From Actinomycetes bacterium (GTDB lineage Bacteria; Actinomycetota; Actinomycetes; Streptosporangiales; Streptosporangiaceae): a stretch of 6,068 nucleotides of DNA. Below the pieces are notes generated by a model. That model did not search any database, was not told the DNA's origin, and saw only the letters and a list, made by a program, of their open reading frames with translations. Below, in pieces: positions 1-5,368 of the stretch (position 1 is the first letter of the stretch; each line of letters starts with the position of its first letter). The stretch spans positions 1-6,068 of the forward strand of contig JAFACJ010000022.1 of NCBI GenBank assembly GCA_023425615.1. Reading direction: 5' to 3'. Position numbers and translations under genes: made by a program.

Positions 1-134
1 TCCAGACCCTCCTCGGCCACACCTCACCCGTCACCACCCAGCGCTACGACCGCGGCACCCGCCGCCTGTCCGGCCACGGCGCCTACCGCCTCGCCGCCCT
101 CCTCACCGACCGCGCGCCTTCTCCCGACCAGTGA
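1..134 (+). CDS. Tyrosine recombinase/integrase, C-terminal end (5' part outside window)
   Basis: Reading from base 3, the frame gives 43 residues and stops at TGA 132-134. It contains the box II end of phage-type integrases: LGHTSPVTTQRYDRG, where the LGH His and the following Tyr (codon 45-47) match the conserved second His and the nucleophilic Tyr. The tail RLSGHGAYRLAALL resembles the C-terminal helix of actinobacterial site-specific integrases. Such enzymes cut and rejoin DNA at att sites through a 3'-phosphotyrosine link. Only this end is visible, so it cannot be said whether the whole gene is intact. Together with the decayed genes downstream it suggests the edge of an integrated or formerly mobile element. 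I saw no tRNA gene or obvious att core next to it. Identification as a tyrosine recombinase is fairly firm; the subfamily is not. Confidence 0.8.
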   Translation, partial: QTLLGHTSPVTTQRYDRGTRRLSGHGAYRLAALLTDRAPSPDQ

Positions 135-200
135 GAACCCAGCGCCGCATCATAACTCTGTAAACGAGGGATTTCGTCAGCGGCCGTCAGCGGGTTCGTC

Positions 201-396
201 ATGCCCGCTCACGAGCACGGTCCGCAGGAGCCGCACCGCGGTCCGCTACGGGCCGGCCGAGGATGACAGCGCACGACGAGACACTGCTGACAGAAATCCG
301 CGTATCTGCACCCTGAGTCCCGAGCAGGCCGCCCGCATCGGCCGGGCACTGCTGACCGCCGCCGCCCACGCCCGCAGCACAGCGCCCCGTCCGTGA
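201..396 (+). pseudogene. Small decayed actinobacterial gene, coding pieces spread over three frames
   Basis: No single frame is coding throughout, but coherent peptide pieces follow each other. From ATG 201 one frame gives MPAHEHGPQEPHRG. A second frame then gives RYGPAEDDS (about 247-273). A third gives DETLLTEIRVS (about 278-310) and stops at TGA 314-316. The second frame resumes with LSPEQAARIGRALLTAAAHAR and stops at TGA 394-396. The last piece has the look of the amphipathic C-terminal helix (LSPEQAxxIxxxLLxAA) found in many small uncharacterised actinobacterial proteins, often near integrases. The simplest reading is a roughly 60-aa gene broken by at least two or three small indels. 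Function unknown. An alternative is chance coding-like sequence, but the final helix is hard to explain that way. Confidence 0.45.
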
Positions 397-730
397 AGGA
401 GAAGATCATCCCGCTCATCGACCGGGTCACCGTGACCCTCATTCTCCTCTACCGGGGTTGAGGAACCCGCGGACAGCCGTTGGCGCTGAGATTGATCTTG
501 CGCTTGTGTGTGATGGGTTCGGGGTCGTGTCGGCGGTGGTGTGATCAGGGTATCTGCGAACACCTTGATGGAGGCTCCGGTGGTCGATGCCGGGATTCGT
601 CAAGATCTGTGGTCGTTGATGGCCTTCTCCACGTTCTTCTTGAGTTCGGTGAGGTGCGTCTAGGGGTCCTCGCAGCAACCGAACGGCCAGTGACGTTAGG
701 AAGCCGTGCCGCGTCAGGTGATCTCGCGGC
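397..730. other. Decayed intergenic stretch, no intact gene
   Basis: No frame here has a credible start, ribosome binding site and family-like sequence together. Composition is less GC-rich than the flanks in places (about 480-640). On the plus strand a short frame (393-461) reads VKEKIIPLIDRVTV and stops. On the minus strand two short protein-like pieces occur: ITHKRKINLSANG (about 485-525) and the piece at 600-695 described separately. Open frames of about 80-100 codons in this area have low-complexity Ser/Arg/Gly-rich translations typical of non-coding frames in high-GC DNA. The stretch is best seen as genetic debris between the integrase and the HEAT/MerR operon. Confidence 0.5.
600..695 (-). 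pseudogene. Remnant reading frame, 31 codons with an internal stop
   Basis: On the minus strand, codons from 695 down to 600 read RHWPFGCCEDP, a TAG stop (660-662), then THLTELKKNVEKAINDHRS and TGA. The residue mix, with aromatic and Cys residues followed by a charged amphipathic helix, looks like real protein rather than a shadow frame. The in-frame TAG and the stop just upstream (TAA, 696-698) show that it cannot be expressed as a whole. I do not recognise the family. A mobile-element or phage-derived protein would fit the neighbourhood, but that is only inference. Confidence 0.25.
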
Positions 731-740
731 GTGACCGTGC

Positions 741-771
741 TTGACCTTGACACAGTGACAAGGTCTTCACT
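741..771 (+). promoter_or_regulatory. MerR-type promoter with operator in a 19-bp spacer
   Basis: A consensus-like -35 TTGACC (741-746) and a weak -10 TTCACT (766-771) are exactly 19 bp apart, instead of the usual 17. The spacer region carries a 23-bp palindrome (743-765) with half-sites GACCTTG and CAAGGTC and inner CAC/GTG, centred on base 754; 10 of 11 arm positions pair (mismatch at 750/758). Over-long spacers with a central dyad are the hallmark of MerR-family targets, where the bound dimer twists the DNA to bring the two boxes into register. Transcription would start near 777-780. The second gene of the operon encodes a MerR-type protein, so autoregulation is the natural inference. Confidence 0.85.
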
Positions 772-793
772 GTGGGCCAAGGAGGTGATCCTG

Positions 794-1462
794 ATGGCGA
801 CGCCGAAACAGGACACGGACATAATTCGGGCTCTGCAGGCGCTGGAGAACAGCAACCCGTCAGTACGGCTGCGGGCGGCACTGGCGGTCGGCACGTACCC
901 TGACCCCAGGTTCATCGACAAGCTCATCGAACGATGCGCGATCGAACCCGAGTTCTCCGTGCGCGACATGCTCACGTGGGCACTCACCCGCCATCCGTCG
1001 TCGATGACGGTCCCCGAACTTCTCGATGAAATCCGTTCGGAGCGTGCGCAGGCACGAAGCCAGGCGTTGCACACGCTGTCCAAGATCGGGGATCGCCGAG
1101 CGTGGCCGGCGATCACCCGGGCGCTTTTGACCGACGCCGACGACGAGGTGGCGCGGAGCGCCTGGCGAGCAGCGGTCGTGCTCGTGCCCGAAGGCGAAGA
1201 ATCCGAGTTGACCGTAGTGTTGGTGACACAGCTCGGGCGCGGCGGGCGTGAGATGCAGCTGAGCCTCAGCCGGGCGCTGATCGCGCTCGGTGAGGTGATC
1301 ATGCCGGCCCTGCGCACTGCGATGACGGATCCCGACCCTCGCGTGCGTCAGCACGCGATCGCCACGGAACGGCTGTTGCGCGACCCGGACGCCGGATTCG
1401 CGTTCGCGATCGAGGAGGCGAAGCGCATCGTAGCCCTCGGTACGACCAGCCAGGAGGGGTGA
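794..1462 (+). CDS. HEAT-repeat protein, partner of the MerR-HEAT regulator
   Basis: This 222-aa protein has no signal peptide or membrane segment and is probably cytoplasmic. It is almost wholly alpha-helical, with recurring HEAT-like units of about 30 residues: roughly 10-45 (NPSVRLRAALAVG), 50-80 (EFSVRDMLTWAL), 84-112 (ARSQALHTLSKIGD), 115-146 (DDEVARSAWRAAVVL), 150-176 and 179-195 (DPRVRQHAIATERLL). HEAT arrays form superhelices that bind proteins, peptides or nucleic acid; I see no catalytic motif. The same frame is open from GTG 731, but that start would overlap the promoter. ATG 794 is chosen because AAGGAGGTGATCC (779-791), an unusually complete match to the 16S rRNA 3' end, lies just in front of it. 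Such a strong site with a very short leader points to high translation once the promoter is on. The MerR gene follows after 6 nt. A role as co-regulator, ligand-binding partner or effector is inference; AlkD-type DNA glycosylases also use HEAT-like folds, but nothing here marks it as one. Confidence 0.85.
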   Translation: MATPKQDTDIIRALQALENSNPSVRLRAALAVGTYPDPRFIDKLIERCAIEPEFSVRDMLTWALTRHPSSMTVPELLDEIRSERAQARSQALHTLSKIGDRRAWPAITRALLTDADDEVARSAWRAAVVLVPEGEESELTVVLVTQLGRGGREMQLSLSRALIALGEVIMPALRTAMTDPDPRVRQHAIATERLLRDPDAGFAFAIEEAKRIVALGTTSQEG

Positions 1463-1468
1463 GAGGCA

Positions 1469-2473
1469 GTGTTGATCGGTGAGGTGGCACGACGGTCCGG
1501 AGTCAGCTCCCGCATGCTCAGGCATTACGACTCGCTCGGCCTGGTGCGGCCCACGGGCCGTACCCATGCCGGCTATCGGGAGTACTCCGGCGAGGACATC
1601 CGGCGGATCTTCCATATCGAGGGACTGCGGTCCTTGGGGCTGTCGCTGCGTGAAGTCAAGCGCGCGTTCGACGATCCCGGCTTCCAGCCCTCGGAGCTCG
1701 TCGACGACCTCATCCGCCGTTCGCGAGAACGCATCGCGAGTGAGACGGAGCTGCTCACTCGGCTCCGCCGGATCGGTGCCGCCGAACCCGCCGACTGGGA
1801 GGATGCCCTCCATACCGTCGCACTCCTGCATGCCTTGGGCTCGCAGAGCGCCGGGAAGCGCCAGCGCGCGGCCCTGTCCGCAGTCCAAGAGGTTCCGGTG
1901 CCGGTGGATGCACTGGTCGAGGCGGCGTTGAGCGAGACGGACCCGAACGTCTCCGGAGCCCTTCGCTGGGCCCTGGCGCAATCGGGCGATGGCGCGTTGA
2001 CGCTGCTGGCGGAGGGCCTTGGCTCACCGGTGGCCGAGGTGCGGGAACGCGCCGTCCAATCCATCGCCGAGATTCCGGGCGGTGAGGCGACCGCACTGCT
2101 GCGGGACGCCCTCGCGAACCCCGACATCGCGGTCCGCAGGTGCGCGGCTCTGGCGCTCGGGGCACGTGGAGCAGCCGACGCGGTCCCGACGCTCATCGAC
2201 ATGATCGTCGAGGAGGCGAACGACGCCGACGCAGCCGATGCGCTGAGCGCGCTGGCGAACGATTCCGCATTGAGGGATCACATCGCCACCAGCATCGTCG
2301 ACTGCCTCGCCCACCGCACCAGAAAACCGTCCGCACGTCGATGGCTGGCGCAGGCACTCGCCGATATCCCGGGAACCACGGCGTCACGTGCCCTCGCGGA
2401 CCTGTCCCATGACGAAGACCGCGCCGTCGCGCTCACCGCGACCTACATCCTCAAGCTGCGCAACGCACGATAA
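1469..2473 (+). CDS. MerR-family transcriptional regulator with C-terminal HEAT repeats
   Basis: Residues 1-70 are a full MerR DNA-binding domain: MLIGEVARRSGVSSRMLRHY forms the helix-turn-helix, and RTHAGYREY the wing, followed by DIRRI and LRSLGLSLREVKRA. Residues about 74-110 form a charged helix suited to the antiparallel dimerisation coiled coil. From about 115 to 334 the protein is a run of HEAT-like helical pairs (SPVAEVRERAVQSIAEIPGG, NPDIAVRRCAALALGARG, ending ATYILKLRNAR). This replaces the usual small effector domain, and there are no clustered Cys residues as in metal-sensing MerR proteins. Translation most likely starts at GTG 1469, 6 nt after the stop of the HEAT gene, with GGAGGGG (1453-1459) as the binding site; TTG 1472 is possible. 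It probably binds the 743-765 palindrome and controls its own operon. The inducing signal cannot be read from the sequence. The MerR assignment is secure; HEAT repeats are recognised by pattern. Confidence 0.9.
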   Translation: MLIGEVARRSGVSSRMLRHYDSLGLVRPTGRTHAGYREYSGEDIRRIFHIEGLRSLGLSLREVKRAFDDPGFQPSELVDDLIRRSRERIASETELLTRLRRIGAAEPADWEDALHTVALLHALGSQSAGKRQRAALSAVQEVPVPVDALVEAALSETDPNVSGALRWALAQSGDGALTLLAEGLGSPVAEVRERAVQSIAEIPGGEATALLRDALANPDIAVRRCAALALGARGAADAVPTLIDMIVEEANDADAADALSALANDSALRDHIATSIVDCLAHRTRKPSARRWLAQALADIPGTTASRALADLSHDEDRAVALTATYILKLRNAR

Positions 2474-2540
2474 CGGACCTTCCGGGGCCAGAAGCGACAT
2501 CGAAGAGGCCGTGATGACCCCTCCCTGCTACCGATCTCGC

Positions 2541-2614
2541 CCCGGGCTTTCCGGGAACGGCCCGGTACCGGCGCTTCCGCTCAGGCCATCACCCTTCTGC
2601 CCAGCGGAAACCGG
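2541..2614 (+). terminator. Two adjacent hairpins after the MerR-HEAT gene, possible terminator
   Basis: Two inverted repeats sit 70-140 nt behind the regulator stop. The first pairs CCGGGC (2542-2547) with GCCCGG (2560-2565). The second pairs TTCCGCT (2575-2581) with AGCGGAA (2603-2609), flanked by a further CCGG/CCGG pair (2568-2571 with 2611-2614), around a 21-nt loop. Neither has a T tract, which is common for actinomycete terminators but leaves the call weak. The rest of 2474-2672 holds no gene that I can support. Confidence 0.3.
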
Positions 2615-2672
2615 AAGGGGCGCACCGGGAGACACTGGTTGCCTCGGGCAGGCAGAGGCGAGAGGACATCTG

Positions 2673-2909
2673 ATGGCGCTGCTGCGGGTGGACGCTGTGG
2701 GGGTCGCGGTGGAAGCGTATGACCCTCCGCCCCTCGCCAAGTCCGGCAACAGCGGGAGAGTCCTAGTCGATGTGTCCGTGACCGACGCCGATGGCGTTCC
2801 CGTCGCGAATCTCGTCCGCGCTGACTTCCGCCTCGTGACGAGGACCGTTGCCTCCGGAGGGCCAGAGGCCGCCACCAGCGAGACGGGGGAGGCGGCCTCG
2901 GTCCGGTGA
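2673..2909 (+). CDS. Uncharacterised 78-aa ORF, probably a truncated beta-rich protein
   Basis: ATG 2673 is preceded by AGAGG (2661-2665) at a normal distance. The first 60 residues look like genuine protein: MALLRVDAVGVAVEAYDPPP, then VLVDVSVTDADGVPVANLV and DFRLVTR. The alternating hydrophobic pattern and the DVSVTDADGxPV motif resemble the start of an Ig-like or beta-sandwich domain. After about residue 60 the sequence becomes Gly/Ala/Glu/Ser-rich and stops at TGA 2907-2909, just before the IS remnant. This suggests that the natural 3' end was lost when foreign DNA joined here. No signal peptide is visible. I do not recognise the family. The decayed minus-strand gene at 3323-3752 also encodes an Ig-like fold, so the two may come from one former gene cluster. 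Confidence 0.5.
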   Translation: MALLRVDAVGVAVEAYDPPPLAKSGNSGRVLVDVSVTDADGVPVANLVRADFRLVTRTVASGGPEAATSETGEAASVR

Positions 2910-2916
2910 CGGGTGC

Positions 2917-3300
2917 TCAGCCCGGCCGGTCGGGCAGTAGGTCTGTGAGAGCGGTTCGCACCGCGGCGCGGCTCACCTTGTGGGCGCGGGCGGCGGTGGA
3001 GTCCACCGCGACCAGCCAGTCGGCATCCCCGACCGCATCGGCGTCGGCCTGCACCGCGCCCAGCATCGCACTGAACGTCCCGTCCAACGCCCACCTGCGG
3101 AAACGCGTATACAAGGTCTGCCAGGAGCCGTAGCGCTCGGGCACGTCCCGCCACGCGCTGCCGGTGCGGATCTTCCATACGATCCCGTTCAGAACCCTGC
3201 GGTCGTCCTCTCGGGGACGGCCCTTGCGGCCCGGCGGGAGAAGCTCTTTGAGCTTGTCCCACTCGGCATCGGTCAGCTCATGACGACGGATCCCACTGGG
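2917..3300 (-). pseudogene. IS5-type transposase remnant (N-terminal part, no start codon)
   Basis: The minus-strand frame is open from 3300 to the TGA at 2917-2919. It reads IRRHELTDAEWDKLKELLPP, then GRKGRPREDDRRVLNGIVWK, RTGSAWRDVPERYGSWQTLY and WLVAVDSTAARAH. This is the N-terminal DUF4096-like part of IS5/IS427-group transposases, up to the first Asp of the DDE triad (in VAVDST). The usual continuation (HQHAAGARKKG and the second half with the other D and E) is absent. After AHK the sequence diverges (VSRAAVRTALTDLLPDRPG) and ends. Upstream, the frame meets TGA (3301-3303) before any ATG, GTG or TTG; a GGG stands where the initiator would precede IRRHEL. The next in-frame candidate, GTG at 3144, would drop about 50 conserved residues. 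The element is thus broken at both ends and inactive. I could not find terminal inverted repeats. Confidence 0.8.
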
Positions 3301-3322
3301 TCAGCATCGCCGAGCCGTTCCA

Positions 3323-3752
3323 TCACGGACGACCCGGCGTCGGTGACCGTCCTGCGAACGATCTGGTGAAGCTCACCGAGTGCACCGGCGGATCCGAACG
3401 CACCGCGACAGCGTCTTCGCCGACCCCGAGGGCGAAGCGGCGGGCCATCATGAACGATCGCGGCGAGAACGCATAGTCCTTGGCATCCGGTGGCCCTGAC
3501 ACCGAAGGGAGACTTCTGTCCCGGTATACCTTCTCCGGATCATCGACCTGAAGGAGCACGATCGCGGCCGGGTCACAGACCTGCCCCGGCCTCGATACGG
3601 ACGGACTCTTCGTCCGACACATAACCATTCTCATCACTGGCCAAAACGGTCAGCGTCACCTCTGCTGAGCCCGACTCCGTCCGCGCCGCCACCCGGACGC
3701 CCGCAAGCGGTTCTCCCGTCGCTCGCACCACCACGAACCCGCGTACCTTCAC
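3323..3752 (-). pseudogene. Frameshifted gene for a carboxypeptidase-regulatory-like (Ig-like) protein
   Basis: A minus-strand frame starts at GTG 3752, with the purine-rich GAGGCGGGGG before it. It reads VKVRGFVVVRATGEPLAGVRV then LASDENGYVS, the typical pattern of a carboxypeptidase regulatory-like domain (G-V-V-x-x-x-T-G-x-P-L-x-G-V, then D-x-x-G-Y), and stops at TGA 3573-3575. The next frame carries on at once with DPAAIVLLQVDDPEKVYRDR, SLPSVSGPPDAKDYAFSPRSF and DPPVHSVSFTR, which is clearly protein-like and acidic/Pro-rich. One small indel near 3573-3580 would join both parts into about 130 residues. After about 3360 the sequence loses this character and ends at 3323, close to the IS remnant. 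The original product was probably a beta-sandwich protein. Its role is unknown; the second half resembles no enzyme I can name. Confidence 0.6.
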
Positions 3753-3771
3753 TGAGCCCCCGCCTCGCCTG

Positions 3772-3861
3772 TCACAGCCCCTCCCGGTAAGCCCCTTCAA
3801 GGATGACCACCAGAATCGGCCCAGAACAGTCCTTGGCCACCACCGGCAAACCATGTCGCGA
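3772..3861 (-). pseudogene. C-terminal fragment of a lost upstream gene
   Basis: On the minus strand the frame reads RHGLPVVAKDCSGPILVVIL then EGAYREGL and stops at TGA 3772-3774. That is 19 nt before the GTG of the decayed Ig-like gene, a normal operon spacing. No start codon lies within the protein-like part, and its upstream end abuts the 22-bp tandem repeats at 3862-3905, so the 5' part seems to have been removed there. I do not recognise the protein. The call rests on residue character and on spacing. Confidence 0.3.
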
Positions 3862-3905
3862 TGTGCAGAGGACTTCGGAAATCTGTGCAGAGGGCTTCAG
3901 AAATC
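3862..3905. repeat. Tandem pair of 22-bp direct repeats
   Basis: Unit 1 (3862-3883) and unit 2 (3884-3905) are directly adjacent and share 20 of 22 bases, starting TGTGCAGAGG and TGTGCAGAGG and both ending AAATC; the differences are A/G at unit position 11 and G/A at unit position 17. They lie where a truncated minus-strand reading frame ends, between the decayed genes and the arsenic operon. They could be a recombination scar, an IS end, or a regulator-binding iteron. The sequence alone does not decide. Confidence 0.7.
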
Positions 3906-3957
3906 GACAGTTTGATCCCTTCTCGTCCGGTTTTCCGGGCGGTTGGCGGCGCCTTCG

Positions 3958-3995
3958 GCGGGGTGTCGGGAAACCCTGTAATCCCGACACCCCGC
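3958..3995 (-). terminator. Strong hairpin, likely terminator of the arsenic operon
   Basis: GCGGGGTGTCGGG (3958-3970) pairs perfectly with CCCGACACCCCGC (3983-3995): 13 bp around a 12-nt loop. It starts 48 nt beyond the stop of the last arsenic gene, the usual place for an operon terminator. No T tract follows on either strand, as is frequent in actinomycetes. The symmetry means that it could also stop transcripts coming from the left. A smaller hairpin, CGCC-TTC-GGCG (3950-3960), overlaps its left foot. Confidence 0.7.
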
Positions 3996-4042
3996 TGAGG
4001 GCCGGCCCGCCGTGTATCCGGCGGTGGGCCGCGGTCGGCTGG

Positions 4043-4552
4043 TCAGGTGATGGCGGGACTGCGGTGTTCCAGGAGGACGACGTCGCGCCAGCGGCCGTGG
4101 TGGCGGCCGATGCGCTCGCGGGTCCCGATGATGCGGAACCCGGCGCGTTCGTGCAGGGCGAGGCTGGCGGTGTTCTCGGGGAAGATCCCGCACTGGACGG
4201 TCCAGATGCCCGCGGCGTCGGTGGAGGCCAGGAGCGCGCGCAGGAGGGCGAGGCCGACTCCGCGGCCGCGCGCTGCGGGGTGGACGTAGACGGAGTTCTC
4301 GACGACTCCGGCGTAGGCGCACCGGTCGGAGACGGCGCTGACCGCGGCCCACCCCAGTACCCGGGCGCCGTCGAGGGCGACCAGGCGGTGGTCGGGCAGG
4401 CGGGAGGCGTCGAACTGCGGCCAGGTCGGGGCGGCGGTTTCGAAGGTGGCGTCGCCGGTGTCGATCCCGGCCTGGTAGATCGCCAGCACTTGTTCGGCGT
4501 GTCCGCCCTGCATGGGCGCGATCGTGATGAGGCCGGGCGTGAGGCGGGTCAC
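4043..4552 (-). CDS. arsN1: GNAT acetyltransferase, ArsN1-like (arsinothricin/phosphinothricin type)
   Basis: This 169-aa protein has the GNAT fold: an N-terminal strand ITIAPMQ, then HAEQVLAIYQAGI and the phosphinothricin-acetyltransferase-like segment DTGDATFETAAPTW. Motif A is VYVHPAARGRGVGLALL, with the acetyl-CoA pyrophosphate loop RGRGVG at about 95-100. Then come QCGIFPENTASLALHERAGF and the tail GRWRDVVLLEHR. Length and motifs fit the ArsN1/PAT group, in which characterised members use acetyl-CoA to acetylate the amino group of arsinothricin or phosphinothricin. The GTG start at 4552 overlaps the arsC stop in GTGA, so it is probably translationally coupled to arsC. Place in an ars operon supports the arsenical substrate. 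The alternative is a general PAT-like enzyme acting on another amino-acid analogue; substrate identity is inferred. It is the last gene before the hairpin at 3958-3995. Confidence 0.8.
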   Translation of the reverse strand: MTRLTPGLITIAPMQGGHAEQVLAIYQAGIDTGDATFETAAPTWPQFDASRLPDHRLVALDGARVLGWAAVSAVSDRCAYAGVVENSVYVHPAARGRGVGLALLRALLASTDAAGIWTVQCGIFPENTASLALHERAGFRIIGTRERIGRHHGRWRDVVLLEHRSPAIT

Positions 4553-4962
4553 GCCTGCCCCGGGAGGCCGAGTTCCTTCATCAGACCTTCGATGCGGGTC
4601 TTGATCTCGTCGCGGATGGGGCGGACGGCTTCGACACCTTGGCCGGCGGGGTCTTGGAGGGTCCAGTCGAGGTAGCGTTTGCCGGGGAAGACGGGGCAGG
4701 TGTCGCCGCAGCCCATGGTGATGCACACGTCCGAGGCCTGAACGGCTTCCACGGTGAAGATCTTGGGGTTCTCGGCGGAGATGTCGATGCCGACCTCGGC
4801 CATGGCCTGCACGACGGCCGGGTTGACGGTGTTCGCGGGGGCGGAGCCCGCGGAGCGGACTTCGACGGTGTCGCCGGCGAGGTGGGAGAGGAACGCGGCG
4901 GCCATCTGGGAGCGTCCGGCGTTGTGGACGCAGACGAACAGGACGCTGGGCTTGTCGGACAT
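4549..4962 (-). CDS. arsC: Arsenate reductase, low-molecular-weight phosphatase type
   Basis: The 137-aa protein begins VLFVCVHNAGRSQMA, whose C11-X5-R17-S is the anion-binding P-loop that takes arsenate in place of phosphate. SAGSAPA follows, then VCITMGCGDTCPV with C80, C85 and C89, and the general-acid loop LQDPAG with D104. ArsC of this class forms a Cys-arsenate adduct, then passes electrons through further Cys residues to thioredoxin or through mycothiol; C85/C89 would suit a relay, but the donor cannot be fixed by reading. The ATG at 4962 follows AAAGGGA, which overlaps the stop codon of the preceding arsC-like gene (12-nt gap). The stop overlaps the GTG of the acetyltransferase gene. 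All key residues are present, so this copy should be active. Confidence 0.92.
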   Translation of the reverse strand: MSDKPSVLFVCVHNAGRSQMAAAFLSHLAGDTVEVRSAGSAPANTVNPAVVQAMAEVGIDISAENPKIFTVEAVQASDVCITMGCGDTCPVFPGKRYLDWTLQDPAGQGVEAVRPIRDEIKTRIEGLMKELGLPGQA

Positions 4963-5368
4963 TCATCGTCCCTTTCAGGGCAGGGGCCGGGGGCCCGGCG
5001 CGCAGCTGGCGGTGAGGTCGGCGAGGAGTTCGCGGACGCGTTCGTCGATGTGGTCGCGGATGCGGCGGACGCGCTCGATGGGCTGGTCTTCGGGAGCGGA
5101 CAGGAGCCAGTCCTGGTAGCGCCTGCCGGGGTGGACGGGGCAGGCGTCGCCGCAGCCCATGGTGATGACGACGTCGGCGGCGCGGACGACCTCGTCGGTG
5201 AGCGGCTTGGGGAAATCCTCGGCCGGGTCGAGGCCGATCTCGGCGAGGGCGCGGACGACGACGGTGTCGAGGTGGGCGGCGGGGGAGGTTCCGGCAGTGC
5301 GGATGTGAACGCGGCCCGCGGCGTGGTGGGCCAGGAGGGCCGCGGCCATCTGGGAGCGTCCGGCGTTG
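4690..5368. repeat. In-register direct repeats between the two arsC genes
   Basis: Two segments recur at exactly the same distance of 444 bases. Bases 4690-4723 match 5134-5167 in 33 of 34 positions (around the GCGD-CPV motif), and 4898-4924 match 5342-5368 in 27 of 27 (around NAGRSQMA). The rest of the two genes is much less alike. They could serve as substrates for recombination that deletes or fuses the arsC copies. Confidence 0.8.

Noticed and set aside
175..193. Two copies of CGTCAGCGG ten bases apart behind the integrase, as a possible att core
   Set aside because: Too short and common in GC-rich DNA; no matching distant copy in the window.
731..793. Longer HEAT-repeat protein starting at GTG 731
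   Set aside because: The extension would be encoded by the promoter and operator themselves, has no ribosome site, and a near-perfect one precedes ATG 794.
860..1981. Long minus-strand frame (373 codons) opposite the HEAT and MerR genes
   Set aside because: Arg/Gly/Pro-rich shadow frame spanning two clearly coding genes; no family-like motif.
2528..3262. Minus-strand 244-codon frame over the middle region
   Set aside because: It runs out of frame with the IS5-like coding sequence and reads through unrelated segments with Arg/Gly/Pro-rich content.
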